From CAYQJS01 sp964417895 (GTDB lineage Bacteria; Chloroflexota; UBA6077; SHYK01), in the NCBI GenBank assembly GCA_964417895.1, contig CAYQJS010000014.1, positions 43,877-107,876 on the forward strand: a DNA stretch of 64,000 nt, in the 5' to 3' direction. The notes beneath the pieces were generated by a model. The model searched no databases, was not told the origin of the DNA, and was given only the letters and a program-made list of their open reading frames with translations. Below are positions 52,772-60,748 of the stretch, piece after piece (the stretch's first letter is position 1; every line of letters starts with the position of its first letter). The translations under genes and the position numbers were made by a program.

Positions 52772-53511
52772 TGGGCCTACCCGACGCCGAACTGTCTGCT
52801 GAGGAAGTAGTTCGTCTCACGGGACAGACCGGGCCGCCAGTCGATCTTCAGGAAATCGTCTCCCTTTGGCCTGGTCTAAACCTATCCGTTGATGACCTGG
52901 ACGGCGAGGGTTACTTGGTGGACCTCGGCGCACGGGGGGGTGAAATTATCATCCGGGCGGACGCGCCGGCCTCGAGGCAGCGGTTTACCCTTGCCCACGA
53001 ACTGGGACATTGGTTCCTGCGGCAAAACGGGTTCTCCGTAGGGCTTCATGTCAAGGATGAACCTCATTCCGTGACGGAGCAATGGTGCGACCAGTTCGGC
53101 GCAAGTTTGCTTATGCCCCGACCATGGATTGCGCAAGAACTTAGGAACGCCAAGGTCCGAAGTCTCTTGGGCGTCCTGACGTCGGCCCCCTCCATGCGCT
53201 ACGGAGTCTCGGACCAGGCCTTCCGCCTGAGGATCGCCCATATCGCTCCTGTAAGCATCTTCGAAGTATCAAGCGGGAAGGGAGAGATAGCTGTTGAGCG
53301 ACGCTTCGAGAGTTCGCATCTCCGCAGCGAACTCGTCCTAGCTGCCCTTGCCGAGGTGATGCAGTCCATACGCTCAACGAGAGCCCGACAACAAATCGCA
53401 ACCCAGTTCCATCCTGGGACTGGACTCCAGTCCGTTTGCAAGTGCACAGCCCGGGGGCCCGGCCCACAAAGGTGGCTTGTTTGCGTCTTCCGAAATCATT
53501 TGATCGGCTAG
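52771..53511 (+). CDS. ImmA/IrrE-family metallo-endopeptidase
   Basis: 246 residues from a GTG overlapping the previous stop. Zinc protease motif FTLAHELGHWFLRQ (HExxH) with the downstream acidic segment EQWCDQFGASLLMP. ImmA-type proteases cleave or inactivate an XRE repressor encoded next door, releasing a mobile element or toxin gene. Here the adjacent XRE fusion is the obvious target. The C-terminal 60 residues have no clear match. Confidence 0.85.
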   Translation: MGLPDAELSAEEVVRLTGQTGPPVDLQEIVSLWPGLNLSVDDLDGEGYLVDLGARGGEIIIRADAPASRQRFTLAHELGHWFLRQNGFSVGLHVKDEPHSVTEQWCDQFGASLLMPRPWIAQELRNAKVRSLLGVLTSAPSMRYGVSDQAFRLRIAHIAPVSIFEVSSGKGEIAVERRFESSHLRSELVLAALAEVMQSIRSTRARQQIATQFHPGTGLQSVCKCTARGPGPQRWLVCVFRNHLIG

Positions 53512-53818
53512 GCATGCTGAGGGCCACAGGTGGACGGACCTGTTTTGTCCAGCAGCAGTTGTGTCCAAGCCAGGTGGAACGGCAGCGTCGTTTTATTTTG
53601 AAACTCGCAAAGCCAGGTCGCTCCTCCTCCCCGTGCCCGAGAATGCGATCGGTGTGCGCTGGGCTTCCGGCCCCGGCTCGGAGCACTGCCCGTCCGTCTC
53701 CCGTGCCCAGCAGGTAGTTGTTGGTACCGGGGCCAGTGAATGGCCCCGGATTTCGGGGCCACCAGCCGGCTCTCGCGCGCCACCGCCGTGCGCTCTGCCC
53801 CTGGGTTTCCGGGCAAGG
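53512..53818. other. Convergent intergenic region downstream of the cassette
   Basis: 307 bp between the protease and Nudix genes. The only structure seen is the strong hairpin at 53727-53749. Confidence 0.5.
53727..53749. terminator. Strong hairpin between convergent genes
   Basis: CCGGGGCCA and TGGCCCCGG are perfect 9-bp arms around GTGAA. No T-tract follows, so it is at best a bidirectional, non-canonical terminator. Confidence 0.45.
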
Positions 53819-54658
53819 TTACCAGACCCCTTCGAGCTCCGGCGGGAGAAACGGCGCGATGCGGCCATCGTGCTGGCGCGTGGCCGGCATGACGGGCGCC
53901 ACGGGCTTCGTGCGCGCGAACTCAAGTAAGTCTTCGAGTCCCCGGTATGGTGCGAGGCGCCGCAGGTGGCTGAGTGTCGCGAAGTGGAGCGGGAAGGCGC
54001 CTCCTGTGGCGCGCTCGAGCGCGTCCTCGACCGTGATCCAGAGGCCTTCGGCCATCTCGAAGGGGCTTGGGCTTGCAGCCTCTCCGTCAACGAGGCGTGC
54101 GAGGAAGAACCGGGTGTCGAAGCGCTGGGGGAGAGCTTCGGGCGTTATCCAATGCCCGTAATACACCAGCCTGTCGAGCGCCAGGGCCACACCGAGGTCC
54201 GCAACGAGTTCGGCGAAGGGCCGCCCGCGCTCAATGGCGAGACGCTGCTCAGGCAGTGCCTGACTGACGGTCCGCGGTTGGGGCCCGTCTGTGGACGCGA
54301 GCAGGATGCCGGCTTCTTCGAAGAGCTCACGCGCGGCCGTGACGAAGTAGGCGAGCGACTCCTCAGCGTTGGACGGAGAATGGCCGGGGGCACGCGCCAG
54401 AGCAGCGTGCGCGTCCGCTGGCGAGAATCGTGGGATGAGCATCGCGCCGGCGGGGCGGGAATCTTCGGTGCGGACGGTGCCGCCGGGGAATACCCAGAAG
54501 TCGGGTAGCACGGGGCTCTGCGCGCTGCGGCGGAGGAGATACGTCTCCCATCCAAAGGTTGCCGGGCCAAGGTTAGCCGGGCCAACGTCAGCCGGGCCGG
54601 AACCGGCCGGGCGGACCAGCACGACAGCCGAGGCCGGCCTGGCCGGCGCGACGCTCAT
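53819..54658 (-). CDS. Nudix hydrolase with split Nudix box (NUDT19-like)
   Basis: 279 residues from the ATG at 54658. FWVFPGGTVRTED supplies the Gly part and FVTAARELFEEAGILLAS the REx2EE part of the Nudix box, but about 45 residues lie between, as in NUDT19/RP2-type enzymes that cleave CoA or acyl-CoA. The N-terminus has degenerate GPADVGPANLGPAT repeats matching a GC-rich DNA repeat at 54563-54605. CoA-type substrates are an inference. Confidence 0.82.
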   Translation of the reverse strand: MSVAPARPASAVVLVRPAGSGPADVGPANLGPATFGWETYLLRRSAQSPVLPDFWVFPGGTVRTEDSRPAGAMLIPRFSPADAHAALARAPGHSPSNAEESLAYFVTAARELFEEAGILLASTDGPQPRTVSQALPEQRLAIERGRPFAELVADLGVALALDRLVYYGHWITPEALPQRFDTRFFLARLVDGEAASPSPFEMAEGLWITVEDALERATGGAFPLHFATLSHLRRLAPYRGLEDLLEFARTKPVAPVMPATRQHDGRIAPFLPPELEGVW

Positions 54659-54721
54659 GCGCGCGCTACTCCTACGGGTGTGGCACCCTGACGGGGCAAC
54701 ATCCACTCGGAATAGCGGCGG

Positions 54722-56299
54722 TCAGTCGAGAAAGTCGCGCAGGAAGCCGGCCCACGTTGGGTGGCGTAGCTTGACGAGGGTCTCCTCCTCGATCTGGCGG
54801 ATCCGCTCCCGCGTCACCCCGAACTCCCGGCCCACCTCCTCGAGCGTCCTTGGTCTTCCGTCGATCAAGCCAAATCGCAGCTCAAGGATTTGCGCCTCAC
54901 GCTCCGGAAGCTCGGTGAGGATGGCCCGAACGTGCTGTTTGAGCAGCTCATAGGTCGCAACGATGCTCGGCTGAGCGGCATTCTTATCCTCGATGATGTC
55001 GCTCAACTGGCTGTCCTGCTCTTCCCCAATCGGCATGTCGAGGGAGACCGGCTGACGGGTGATCCGCCGCGCCTGCACGACGCGCGCGGCCCCGCGGTCG
55101 ATGTCGACGCGCACCTCGGCTGGGAGGGGATCGAGCCGCCGCAATACTTGCGACTCGAGGATGCGCGCGCGACGCGCCGGCGCCGGCCAGTCCATCGGGT
55201 CGATGTCGGGGCTGACACTCTCGATAAGGACCGCTTCCGTGTCCTCATCGAAGAGTCCCATCATGAGCGCGGCCTCGGCCGCCGTGGGCTCACGGCCCAG
55301 GCGCTGGACGAGATCGATGGACACGTGGCTCAGGCGACTTACGACCTCCACCATGTGCACGGGGATGCGAATGGTGCGCGAGTGGTCGGCGACGGAGCGA
55401 CCTACGGCCTGGCGAATCCACCAGGTAGCGTAGGTGCTGAACTTGAAGCCGAGCCTGTGATCGAACTTCCCAACGGCGCGCATCAGTCCGAGATTGCCCT
55501 CCTGGATGAGGTCCAGCAGGGCCATCCCTCGGCCGACGTACTTCTTGGCGACGCTGACCACCAAGCGGAGATTCGCTTCGATCAGCTGGCGCTGCGCTGC
55601 CCCTGCTCGCCGTTCGATGTCGGCGAAGTGCTCGGCCAGCTCGTCGACGTTGCGCTCGCCCATGGTGAGCACCTCGCTCGGGTGCGGGAGGTCCTCCACG
55701 CCTGGGACCAGCATCAGCCGGTAGATCAGCGGTGGCAAGAGCCGCGTCGCAATAGAGAAGGACCTGACGCGCTGCGCGGCGTCGGCGTCTTCGATGCCGA
55801 GAGCATCGACGATGGCACAAACTGTCACGGGGTCCAAGTGGTAGTCGATGAGCTCGCGCAGCCCGGGGTCGCGCAGCAGCGATGCGACGCTCGTATCATC
55901 CAGGACGGCGACGTGCCCGATGGCGTAGGCGAGGGCGACCTCGTCTGCGACCTGCTCGTAGAGCTTGCGAGCGACGGCCGGCAGGTCGTCTTCGCACAGG
56001 CCCTCGGCCGCGATCTGACGGCGGAGCCGATTGAGCATGGTCGCTTCTTCCAGGCGGCAGGCGAGACGCTTTTCGTCAGCCGCTGTGAGAAGCCGCACCT
56101 GGTGGATCTCGTGGAGGTACATCCGGACGGGGTCGTCGCTCGGCTCGTCCTCTTCGTCGGGGGTCAGATCGAGAAAGCGCTCGGCCGTGGCAGAGGCCGC
56201 GTCCAGAGCCTCGTCGATCCAGCCGCTACTCGCCAGCCGGTCGTAGCCGTTGGTACCCAGTGTGAAGCTGTCGGCGATCGACGAGGTGTTGGGCTGCAT
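54722..56299 (-). CDS. Primary-type sigma70 factor (RpoD/SigA-like)
   Basis: 525 residues from the ATG at 56299, 1 bp after a GGGGGAGG(C) site. Region 1.2 (SDDPVRMYLHEIHQVRLLTA), a non-conserved segment of about 150 residues, region 2 (LIEANLRLVVSVAKKYVGRG, LDLIQEGNLGLMRAVGKFDH, FSTYATWWIRQAVGRSVADH), a lengthened region 3, and region 4 (LPEREAQILELRFGLIDGRP, TLEEVGREFGVTRERIRQIE). The inserts between 1.2 and 2 and within 3 differ from E. coli RpoD, so it may be a second SigA-like factor. Promoter and leader terminator are recognisable upstream. Confidence 0.9.
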   Translation of the reverse strand: MQPNTSSIADSFTLGTNGYDRLASSGWIDEALDAASATAERFLDLTPDEEDEPSDDPVRMYLHEIHQVRLLTAADEKRLACRLEEATMLNRLRRQIAAEGLCEDDLPAVARKLYEQVADEVALAYAIGHVAVLDDTSVASLLRDPGLRELIDYHLDPVTVCAIVDALGIEDADAAQRVRSFSIATRLLPPLIYRLMLVPGVEDLPHPSEVLTMGERNVDELAEHFADIERRAGAAQRQLIEANLRLVVSVAKKYVGRGMALLDLIQEGNLGLMRAVGKFDHRLGFKFSTYATWWIRQAVGRSVADHSRTIRIPVHMVEVVSRLSHVSIDLVQRLGREPTAAEAALMMGLFDEDTEAVLIESVSPDIDPMDWPAPARRARILESQVLRRLDPLPAEVRVDIDRGAARVVQARRITRQPVSLDMPIGEEQDSQLSDIIEDKNAAQPSIVATYELLKQHVRAILTELPEREAQILELRFGLIDGRPRTLEEVGREFGVTRERIRQIEEETLVKLRHPTWAGFLRDFLD

Positions 56300-56333
56300 T
56301 GCCTCCCCCGCCTTCTGAAGCGAGAATGCCCAG

Positions 56334-56367
56334 AAAAAGAGGAGCCGGCACAAGGCCTGCTCCTCTT
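56334..56367 (-). terminator. Intrinsic terminator in the sigma-factor leader
   Basis: Minus strand: AAGAGGAGC and GCTCCTCTT form a perfect 9-bp stem around 13 nt (itself with GGC/GCC pairing), then TTTTT. It ends 35 bp before the sigma start codon and lies about 130 nt into the predicted transcript. Confidence 0.75.
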
Positions 56368-56496
56368 CGACCTATTGCGAGCCGTTGTCAATCAGAACGT
56401 AACACCCCGACGATGGGTGCGGAGCACAAAGCGTCACGCTCGGGCAGCCTCGTTAGTGCAAAGATGGTGACGTGGCCTCGCGCACAAAACCCAATT

Positions 56497-56525
56497 TTGT
56501 AACCTATTTGCCAGAAAAATGTCAA
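56497..56525 (-). promoter_or_regulatory. Sigma70 promoter of the sigma-factor gene
   Basis: Minus strand TTGACA (56520-56525), exactly 17 bp, TTACAA (56497-56502) in an AT-rich patch. Start near 56490 gives a leader of about 190 nt. Confidence 0.7.
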
Positions 56526-56535
56526 GTTGAGCGGG

Positions 56536-57222
56536 CTAGATTTTCCTGACCCAGATCTTGTGCGCGACCGCTAAGCTGATCGGGATTGAGTCGGTTCCTC
56601 GGCGCAGCACCATGAGGGAGTTGTAGGGCTCCACCTCCGCCACGTCGAACTCGCGGCCCGGCAGGAGCCCGGAGCGCTCGAAGAAGCCGAGCAGCTCGCG
56701 ATTGTTTTCGGCGTCCTCTGAGATCCGATGAATGAGCACGCGCTCGCCGGCCCCGATGGTTTCCAGGCGGACAGCGTCGGATGAAAGGGCGGCCCCGGTG
56801 CCGGGGATGGGGCTGCCATGGGGACAGGTCGTGGGCCCCCCGAGCACCGCCAGAATGCGCTCCTCGACGCGCGGCGAGATCGCGTGCTCGAATCGATGGG
56901 CTTCTTCGTGCACGTCTGCCCAGTCGAGGCCCAGGATGTCGATGAGGAGTCGCTCGGCGAGCCGGTGGCGGCGCACCATGGTTTCTGCCATGCTGTGCCC
57001 AGCGTCGGTGAGCGTGACCTCCTTTTGGGCGTTCACGCTGATCAGACCGCGCTTGGCCATGCGGTGAAGCGTGGCAGTGACGGTCGGCGGCGCGAGCTCG
57101 AGCGCCTCGGCGAGGCGCGCGGCGATCACGCTCCGGCCCTCGCTTGAGAGCGTGTAAATGTTCAGCAGGTAGTCTTCCACGGCCCTGGATGGGGCAGCGA
57201 TGGATTGCCACTCGGCGGTCAC
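56536..57222 (-). CDS. DtxR/MntR-family metalloregulator
   Basis: 228 residues from a GTG with GGGAGGG upstream. N-terminal winged HTH (AVEDYLLNIYTLSSEGRSVI, LAPPTVTATLHRMAKRGLIS), dimerisation and metal domain (EEAHRFEHAISPRVEERILA; His takes the place of the DtxR Cys-102, nearer to MntR), and a C-terminal FeoA-like SH3 domain (ISEDAENNRELLGFFERSGL). It represses metal uptake genes in response to Mn or Fe. Its targets are not evident here. Confidence 0.9.
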   Translation of the reverse strand: MTAEWQSIAAPSRAVEDYLLNIYTLSSEGRSVIAARLAEALELAPPTVTATLHRMAKRGLISVNAQKEVTLTDAGHSMAETMVRRHRLAERLLIDILGLDWADVHEEAHRFEHAISPRVEERILAVLGGPTTCPHGSPIPGTGAALSSDAVRLETIGAGERVLIHRISEDAENNRELLGFFERSGLLPGREFDVAEVEPYNSLMVLRRGTDSIPISLAVAHKIWVRKI

Positions 57223-57323
57223 CGAGCCCTCCCTGGTCTGATTCCATTGCAACTGTACCACAGGCTGCGCGCTGCTTATCGTCGGCTAACTTCGTCCATG
57301 CGCGCCGCCTGAGGTCGCGGCCT

Positions 57324-58193
57324 TCAGCTCGTGGCGCGCCCTCGCTCGGCAGCCTCGGCCAGGGCCCGGCGAGCATAGACCTCGGCCATCGCCCGCCGGT
57401 ATTCCGCCGATGCCATCACGTCTGAGTCAGGCTCGAGCTCCCGAGCGGCAACTGCCGCTGCTTCGCGCAGCAGCTCCGGGGTGATCGGCCGCCCAACGAG
57501 CACAGCTTCAGCGGCGCGGGCTCGGATCGGCGTGGGTGCAACACCTGCCAGAGCGAGGCGCGCGTCGACGCACGCCCCATCGGCCGTGAGCCGGAGGGCC
57601 GCGGCGGCCGCCACGATGGCGAAGTCGCCCTTGCGGCGCACCAGCTCTCGAATCGCAAAGCCGGCGCCGGGTGAGGCCATGGGGAAGCTGACCTCGGTGA
57701 GGATCTCGCCGGGCTCTAGCGCGGTCGTGAGGTAGGTGACGAAGAAGTCCGCTGCCGGCACGTCGCGAACGCCGTTCGGCCCGTCGAGCCGTATGGTGGC
57801 GTCCAGGCAGACAGCCACCGCTGGCAGCTCGCCAAGGGGGTCGGCGTGGGCGATGCTCCCGCCTATCGTTCCCCGATTCCGCACTTGGCGGTCTCCTATG
57901 AGCGGGATCGCCTCGGCGAGCAGCGGACAGCTGCTCGCGATAACTTCGCTGCGCTCGGCTTCGGCGTGGCGCACCAGCGCGCCGATCCTCAGTGAGCCAT
58001 CGTGCTGCTCGATACGATCGAGGTTCTGGATTCGATTGATATCCACCAGGAGCGACGGCTGAGCCAAGCCCAGGTTGATCAAAGGCATGAGGCTCTGGCC
58101 GCCGGCGATGATCTTGGCGTCCTCGTTGCGTGCCAGCAGCTCGATGGCCTCGCGCACGGTCGTTGGGGCTCGGTACTCGAAAACTGCAACCAT
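57324..58193 (-). CDS. CoxM-like FAD-binding subunit of a xanthine dehydrogenase/CO dehydrogenase-family enzyme
   Basis: 289 residues. FEYRAPTTVREAIELLARNE, the FAD motif AKIIAGGQSLMPLINLGLAQ and VRNRGTIGGSIAHADPLGEL are diagnostic. It passes electrons between FAD and the Fe-S subunit of molybdenum hydroxylases. No large (Mo) or small (Fe-S) subunit is adjacent: the neighbours are DtxR and a tRNA, so it is an orphan or its partners lie elsewhere. Confidence 0.9.
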   Translation of the reverse strand: MVAVFEYRAPTTVREAIELLARNEDAKIIAGGQSLMPLINLGLAQPSLLVDINRIQNLDRIEQHDGSLRIGALVRHAEAERSEVIASSCPLLAEAIPLIGDRQVRNRGTIGGSIAHADPLGELPAVAVCLDATIRLDGPNGVRDVPAADFFVTYLTTALEPGEILTEVSFPMASPGAGFAIRELVRRKGDFAIVAAAAALRLTADGACVDARLALAGVAPTPIRARAAEAVLVGRPITPELLREAAAVAARELEPDSDVMASAEYRRAMAEVYARRALAEAAERGRATS

Positions 58194-58413
58194 CGTCCTA
58201 CTCCTTGCGGGCTCCTGATGAGCGTCCGCACGAACCCGGCCGCAGGGGAGGCTAGGGTCTCTCCGCCTGCGCGGCCTCCCCGCTCGTCAACATTTCATTG
58301 AGTTGGTGAGCTTATTCGTCGTCCGTGCGGCCCCGATGATAGCAGGTAGTACAATCGGTGTTGGCCGCTCTGAGCGTGGGCTTTGTTCACGCTGCTCAGC
58401 AGGAAGTTGCCGT

Positions 58414-58501
58414 GGAGAGGTCGCCTAGCGGCCTAGGGCGCTCGCCTGGAAAGCGAGTAGGCGGAAACGCCTCGTGGGTTCGAATCCCACCCTCTCCGCC
58501 A
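58414..58501 (+). tRNA. tRNA-Ser(GGA)
   Basis: Acceptor arms GGAGAGG/CCTCTCC pair fully, CCA is encoded, and the anticodon loop CTGGAAA in CTCGC/GCGAG gives GGA. A long variable arm (GGCGGAAACGCC) and TTCGAAT T-loop confirm the serine type. The next gene's ATG lies 1 base after CCA. Confidence 0.95.
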
Positions 58502-58502
58502 C

Positions 58503-59267
58503 ATGGGCATGGCTCGCTGGCGACGGATGGCGGTTGGGCTGTGCCTTCTGCTGGCCATGCCAGCGCTGTGGGGATGCCTCGTGGCGAGCGAGGACCCGGC
58601 CCGAAGGCCCCTGGTGGCTCGCAGCACCCCAACGGTGATCGCCGGGCCTAACCCCACACCGGCGCCGTTATTGCCCACAACTCCAGCCAGTCCGAGCCCC
58701 ACCAGTCCGAGGCCCACGGAGCCGGTGGCTCCGGCCACCGCCCCGGCCACCGCTCCGCCAACAACGCTGCCGGCGGTCACCCCGGCCGGGGGCACGTACA
58801 CGGTGCAGCCAGGTGATACCTTGTTTGGCCTCTCGAGGCAGACCGGGGTGGCGCCGGCCGAGATCGCGCGTGCCAACGGCCTGCCGCCCGATGCGCAGCT
58901 CCGCGTCGGGCAGCAGTTGCGGATACCCGCTCCCGCCACCGCGCCACCAGCATCCGGCATTCGTGTGACGAGCCCGACGAGCGGCGCGACCGTGCGCGTG
59001 CCGATCGTCGTGCAGGGCTCGGCTGCCACCTTCGAGGGGATGGTGACGCTGGAGGTTCTGGATGCGAGCGGAACGCAACTCGCGCGAGGAACGGCGACCG
59101 CGGCCATGCCCCAGCCGGGCGATCTCGGCCCATTCCGGGCCGAGATCGCCGTCCCCCCGTCGTCGGTAGAGCGCCGAGTGACGCTGCGGATCTACTGGAA
59201 CAACCCGCGCGATGGCTCCCCGATGGATGAGCTCCGGATTCCACTGACGCTGGCCCCCTCCAATTAG
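58503..59267 (+). CDS. LysM lipoprotein with Ig-like C-terminal domain
   Basis: 254 residues (ATG at 58503; 58509 is equally possible). Signal and lipobox (CLLLAMPALWGC), then a Pro/Thr-rich linker (about 35-95), one LysM domain (YTVQPGDTLFGLSRQTGVAP, RVGQQLRIPAP) and a Gmad2-type immunoglobulin-like domain (GIRVTSPTSGATVRVPIVVQ, LRIYWNNPRDGSPMDELRIP). Expected to bind peptidoglycan or glycans outside the cell. Its start directly follows the tRNA, so both may share a transcript. Confidence 0.85.
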   Translation: MGMARWRRMAVGLCLLLAMPALWGCLVASEDPARRPLVARSTPTVIAGPNPTPAPLLPTTPASPSPTSPRPTEPVAPATAPATAPPTTLPAVTPAGGTYTVQPGDTLFGLSRQTGVAPAEIARANGLPPDAQLRVGQQLRIPAPATAPPASGIRVTSPTSGATVRVPIVVQGSAATFEGMVTLEVLDASGTQLARGTATAAMPQPGDLGPFRAEIAVPPSSVERRVTLRIYWNNPRDGSPMDELRIPLTLAPSN

Positions 59268-59305
59268 CGCTTTCCGGTCTCACCCTGCACGCAGTAGAAT
59301 TGGAG

Positions 59306-59525
59306 ACGGTCGTGCTAAGCGGGGAGCTAGCGGTGCCCTGAACCCGCAATCCGCTGTAGCGGGGCCGAACTCCTGCCCGAGGTCGGACGTTGTCCGGTCA
59401 GCTCTCGGCCAGGCGGTGTTGATGGTTCGGTCCTACGCGGCAGAGACCGGCGAATCCCGCCAGGTCCGGGAGGAAGCAACGGTAAACCGTGCTCTCTGGG
59501 TGCCGTAGGGGCGCCGGGCCGGAGC
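59306..59525 (+). ncRNA. ffs: Signal recognition particle RNA, large bacterial type
   Basis: The domain IV signature AATCCCGCCAGGTCCGGGAG and GAAGCAACGG is present at about 59452-59483. Its flanks pair as TCCTACGCGGCAGAG with the later CTC...TGCCGTAGGG. The 5' half (GTGCTAAGCGGGGAGCTAGC, GGTGCCCTGAACCCGCAATC) is the Alu-like domain of large SRP RNAs, absent from E. coli 4.5S. A TAGAAT at 59294-59299 fits a -10. Ends are approximate. Confidence 0.85.
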
Positions 59526-59652
59526 AGGCCAGCCGGGGAAGCGCGGGGGGCGGACCGGTCGACGGCAGGTGCACGACCGTAAGTTGAATTCCACTAGAGA
59601 GGGCCCGGAGCACGACGCCGGCTCGGGGCCCCGTGTCGTTCGCCCACCGGGT

Positions 59653-60495
59653 GTGCGGGTGACCCCGGCCCACCCCGCGGGCCGGTTGCGCGCATTGCAA
59701 GCGCGGCCAAAGCGTCGGCTGTCCCAGTCCTTTCTCGCGCGTCCGGCTGTCGCCGAGGCCATGGTTCGCGCCGCGAGCCTGTCCAGCGCGGACACCGCGC
59801 TGGAGATCGGCCCTGGGCTGGGGGTGCTCACTCGCCCGCTCGTGGAGGCCGCCGGCTCGGTGGTGTGCATCGAGCTGGATCCCACGCTCGCGCGCGACCT
59901 GCCTCGCGCCCTCGGCTTCCCCGCCAACCTCACTGTCATCCTCGCCGACGTCCTCACTCTCGACCTGGGAGAGGTCATCACCGAGCCGTACGTCGTGGTT
60001 GCGAGCCTTCCCTACCACATTGCGACGCCAATTCTCTTCAAACTGCTGCTCGGGCATCCGACTCCCTCCCGGATCGTGGTAATGCTCCAGGAGGAGGTCG
60101 CGCTCAGAGTCGTGGCGGCGTCCGGCGCTCTGACCTACCTCGGGGCCGCGGTCGCAACGCTCGCGACGGGGCGCATCGTCCAGCGGGTAGCGCCGGGGTC
60201 GTTCTTCCCCGTTCCGAAAGTGCGCTCGGCAGTCGTGCGCCTCGACGTATTGCGCCAGCCCGCCGTGAGCATCGATTCGGTCACTGGCTTTCTCGAGTTT
60301 CTGCGCGCGGGCTTCGCACAGCCGCGCAAGCAGCTCCACAACTCGCTAGGTCAAGGCCTGGGTGGGCGGGCATCTGAGGTGCAAGAGCTGGCAGCGAACG
60401 TGGGTGTTGATTCCCGGAGGCGCCCGGGCGATCTCGCGCTAGAAGAATGGGGGCAGCTATACGGGGCGTGGCGAGAAAGGGGACTGGCATCGTGA
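59653..60495 (+). CDS. rsmA: 16S rRNA dimethyltransferase RsmA
   Basis: 280 residues from a GTG at 59653; the frame is open back to a GTG at 59569 but that part overlaps GC-rich sequence following SRP RNA. SAM motif ALEIGPGLGVLTRPLVEAAG with CIELD, and C-terminal FFPVPKVRSAVVRL and FAQPRKQLHNSL are typical. It dimethylates A1518 and A1519. Oddity: the catalytic NLPYNI motif reads SLPYHI, losing both Asn. Confidence 0.88.
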   Translation: MRVTPAHPAGRLRALQARPKRRLSQSFLARPAVAEAMVRAASLSSADTALEIGPGLGVLTRPLVEAAGSVVCIELDPTLARDLPRALGFPANLTVILADVLTLDLGEVITEPYVVVASLPYHIATPILFKLLLGHPTPSRIVVMLQEEVALRVVAASGALTYLGAAVATLATGRIVQRVAPGSFFPVPKVRSAVVRLDVLRQPAVSIDSVTGFLEFLRAGFAQPRKQLHNSLGQGLGGRASEVQELAANVGVDSRRRPGDLALEEWGQLYGAWRERGLAS

Positions 60496-60557
60496 GCGCC
60501 GAGCCCCAGGGATCCGCGCCCAACACGATGGAACCACGGATGCTTCGCGCCACTCAC

Positions 60558-60716
60558 ATGAAAAGACCGCTCGTCCTGATGAAAAGACCGCTCGTCCTGA
60601 GCCTGTCGAAGGACGAGCCTGGGGGCCGGCAACTTTCGCCTCATGGTTCGACAGGCTCACCAGGAGCGGGTTCGACAGGCTCACCAGGAGCGGGTTCGAC
60701 AGGCTCACCAGGAGCG
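60558..60716. repeat. Tandem repeats between rsmA and ispE
   Basis: Two copies of a 21-bp unit (ATGAAAAGACCGCTCGTCCT + G, 60558-60599) and three perfect copies of a 24-bp unit (from GGTTCGACAGGCTCACCAGG, 60645-60716), with the inverted CCTGTCGAAGGACGAGC between. This is the TTCGACAGGCTCA family also found near moeA and in DUF58. Confidence 0.85.
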
Positions 60717-60748
60717 GTTTTCATGGGTTCGGGGCGGGCCAAAGGCCG

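Noticed and set aside
51193..53511. Prophage or integrative element
   Set aside because: ImmA and XRE are typical of such elements, but there is no integrase, structural gene or visible attachment repeat in the flanks.
54890..56470. Plus-strand ORF of 526 codons opposite the sigma factor
   Set aside because: Complete overlap with a well-supported sigma70 gene; no recognisable motif.
60558..60716. CRISPR array
   Set aside because: The 24-bp units are directly adjacent with no spacers, and there are no cas genes.
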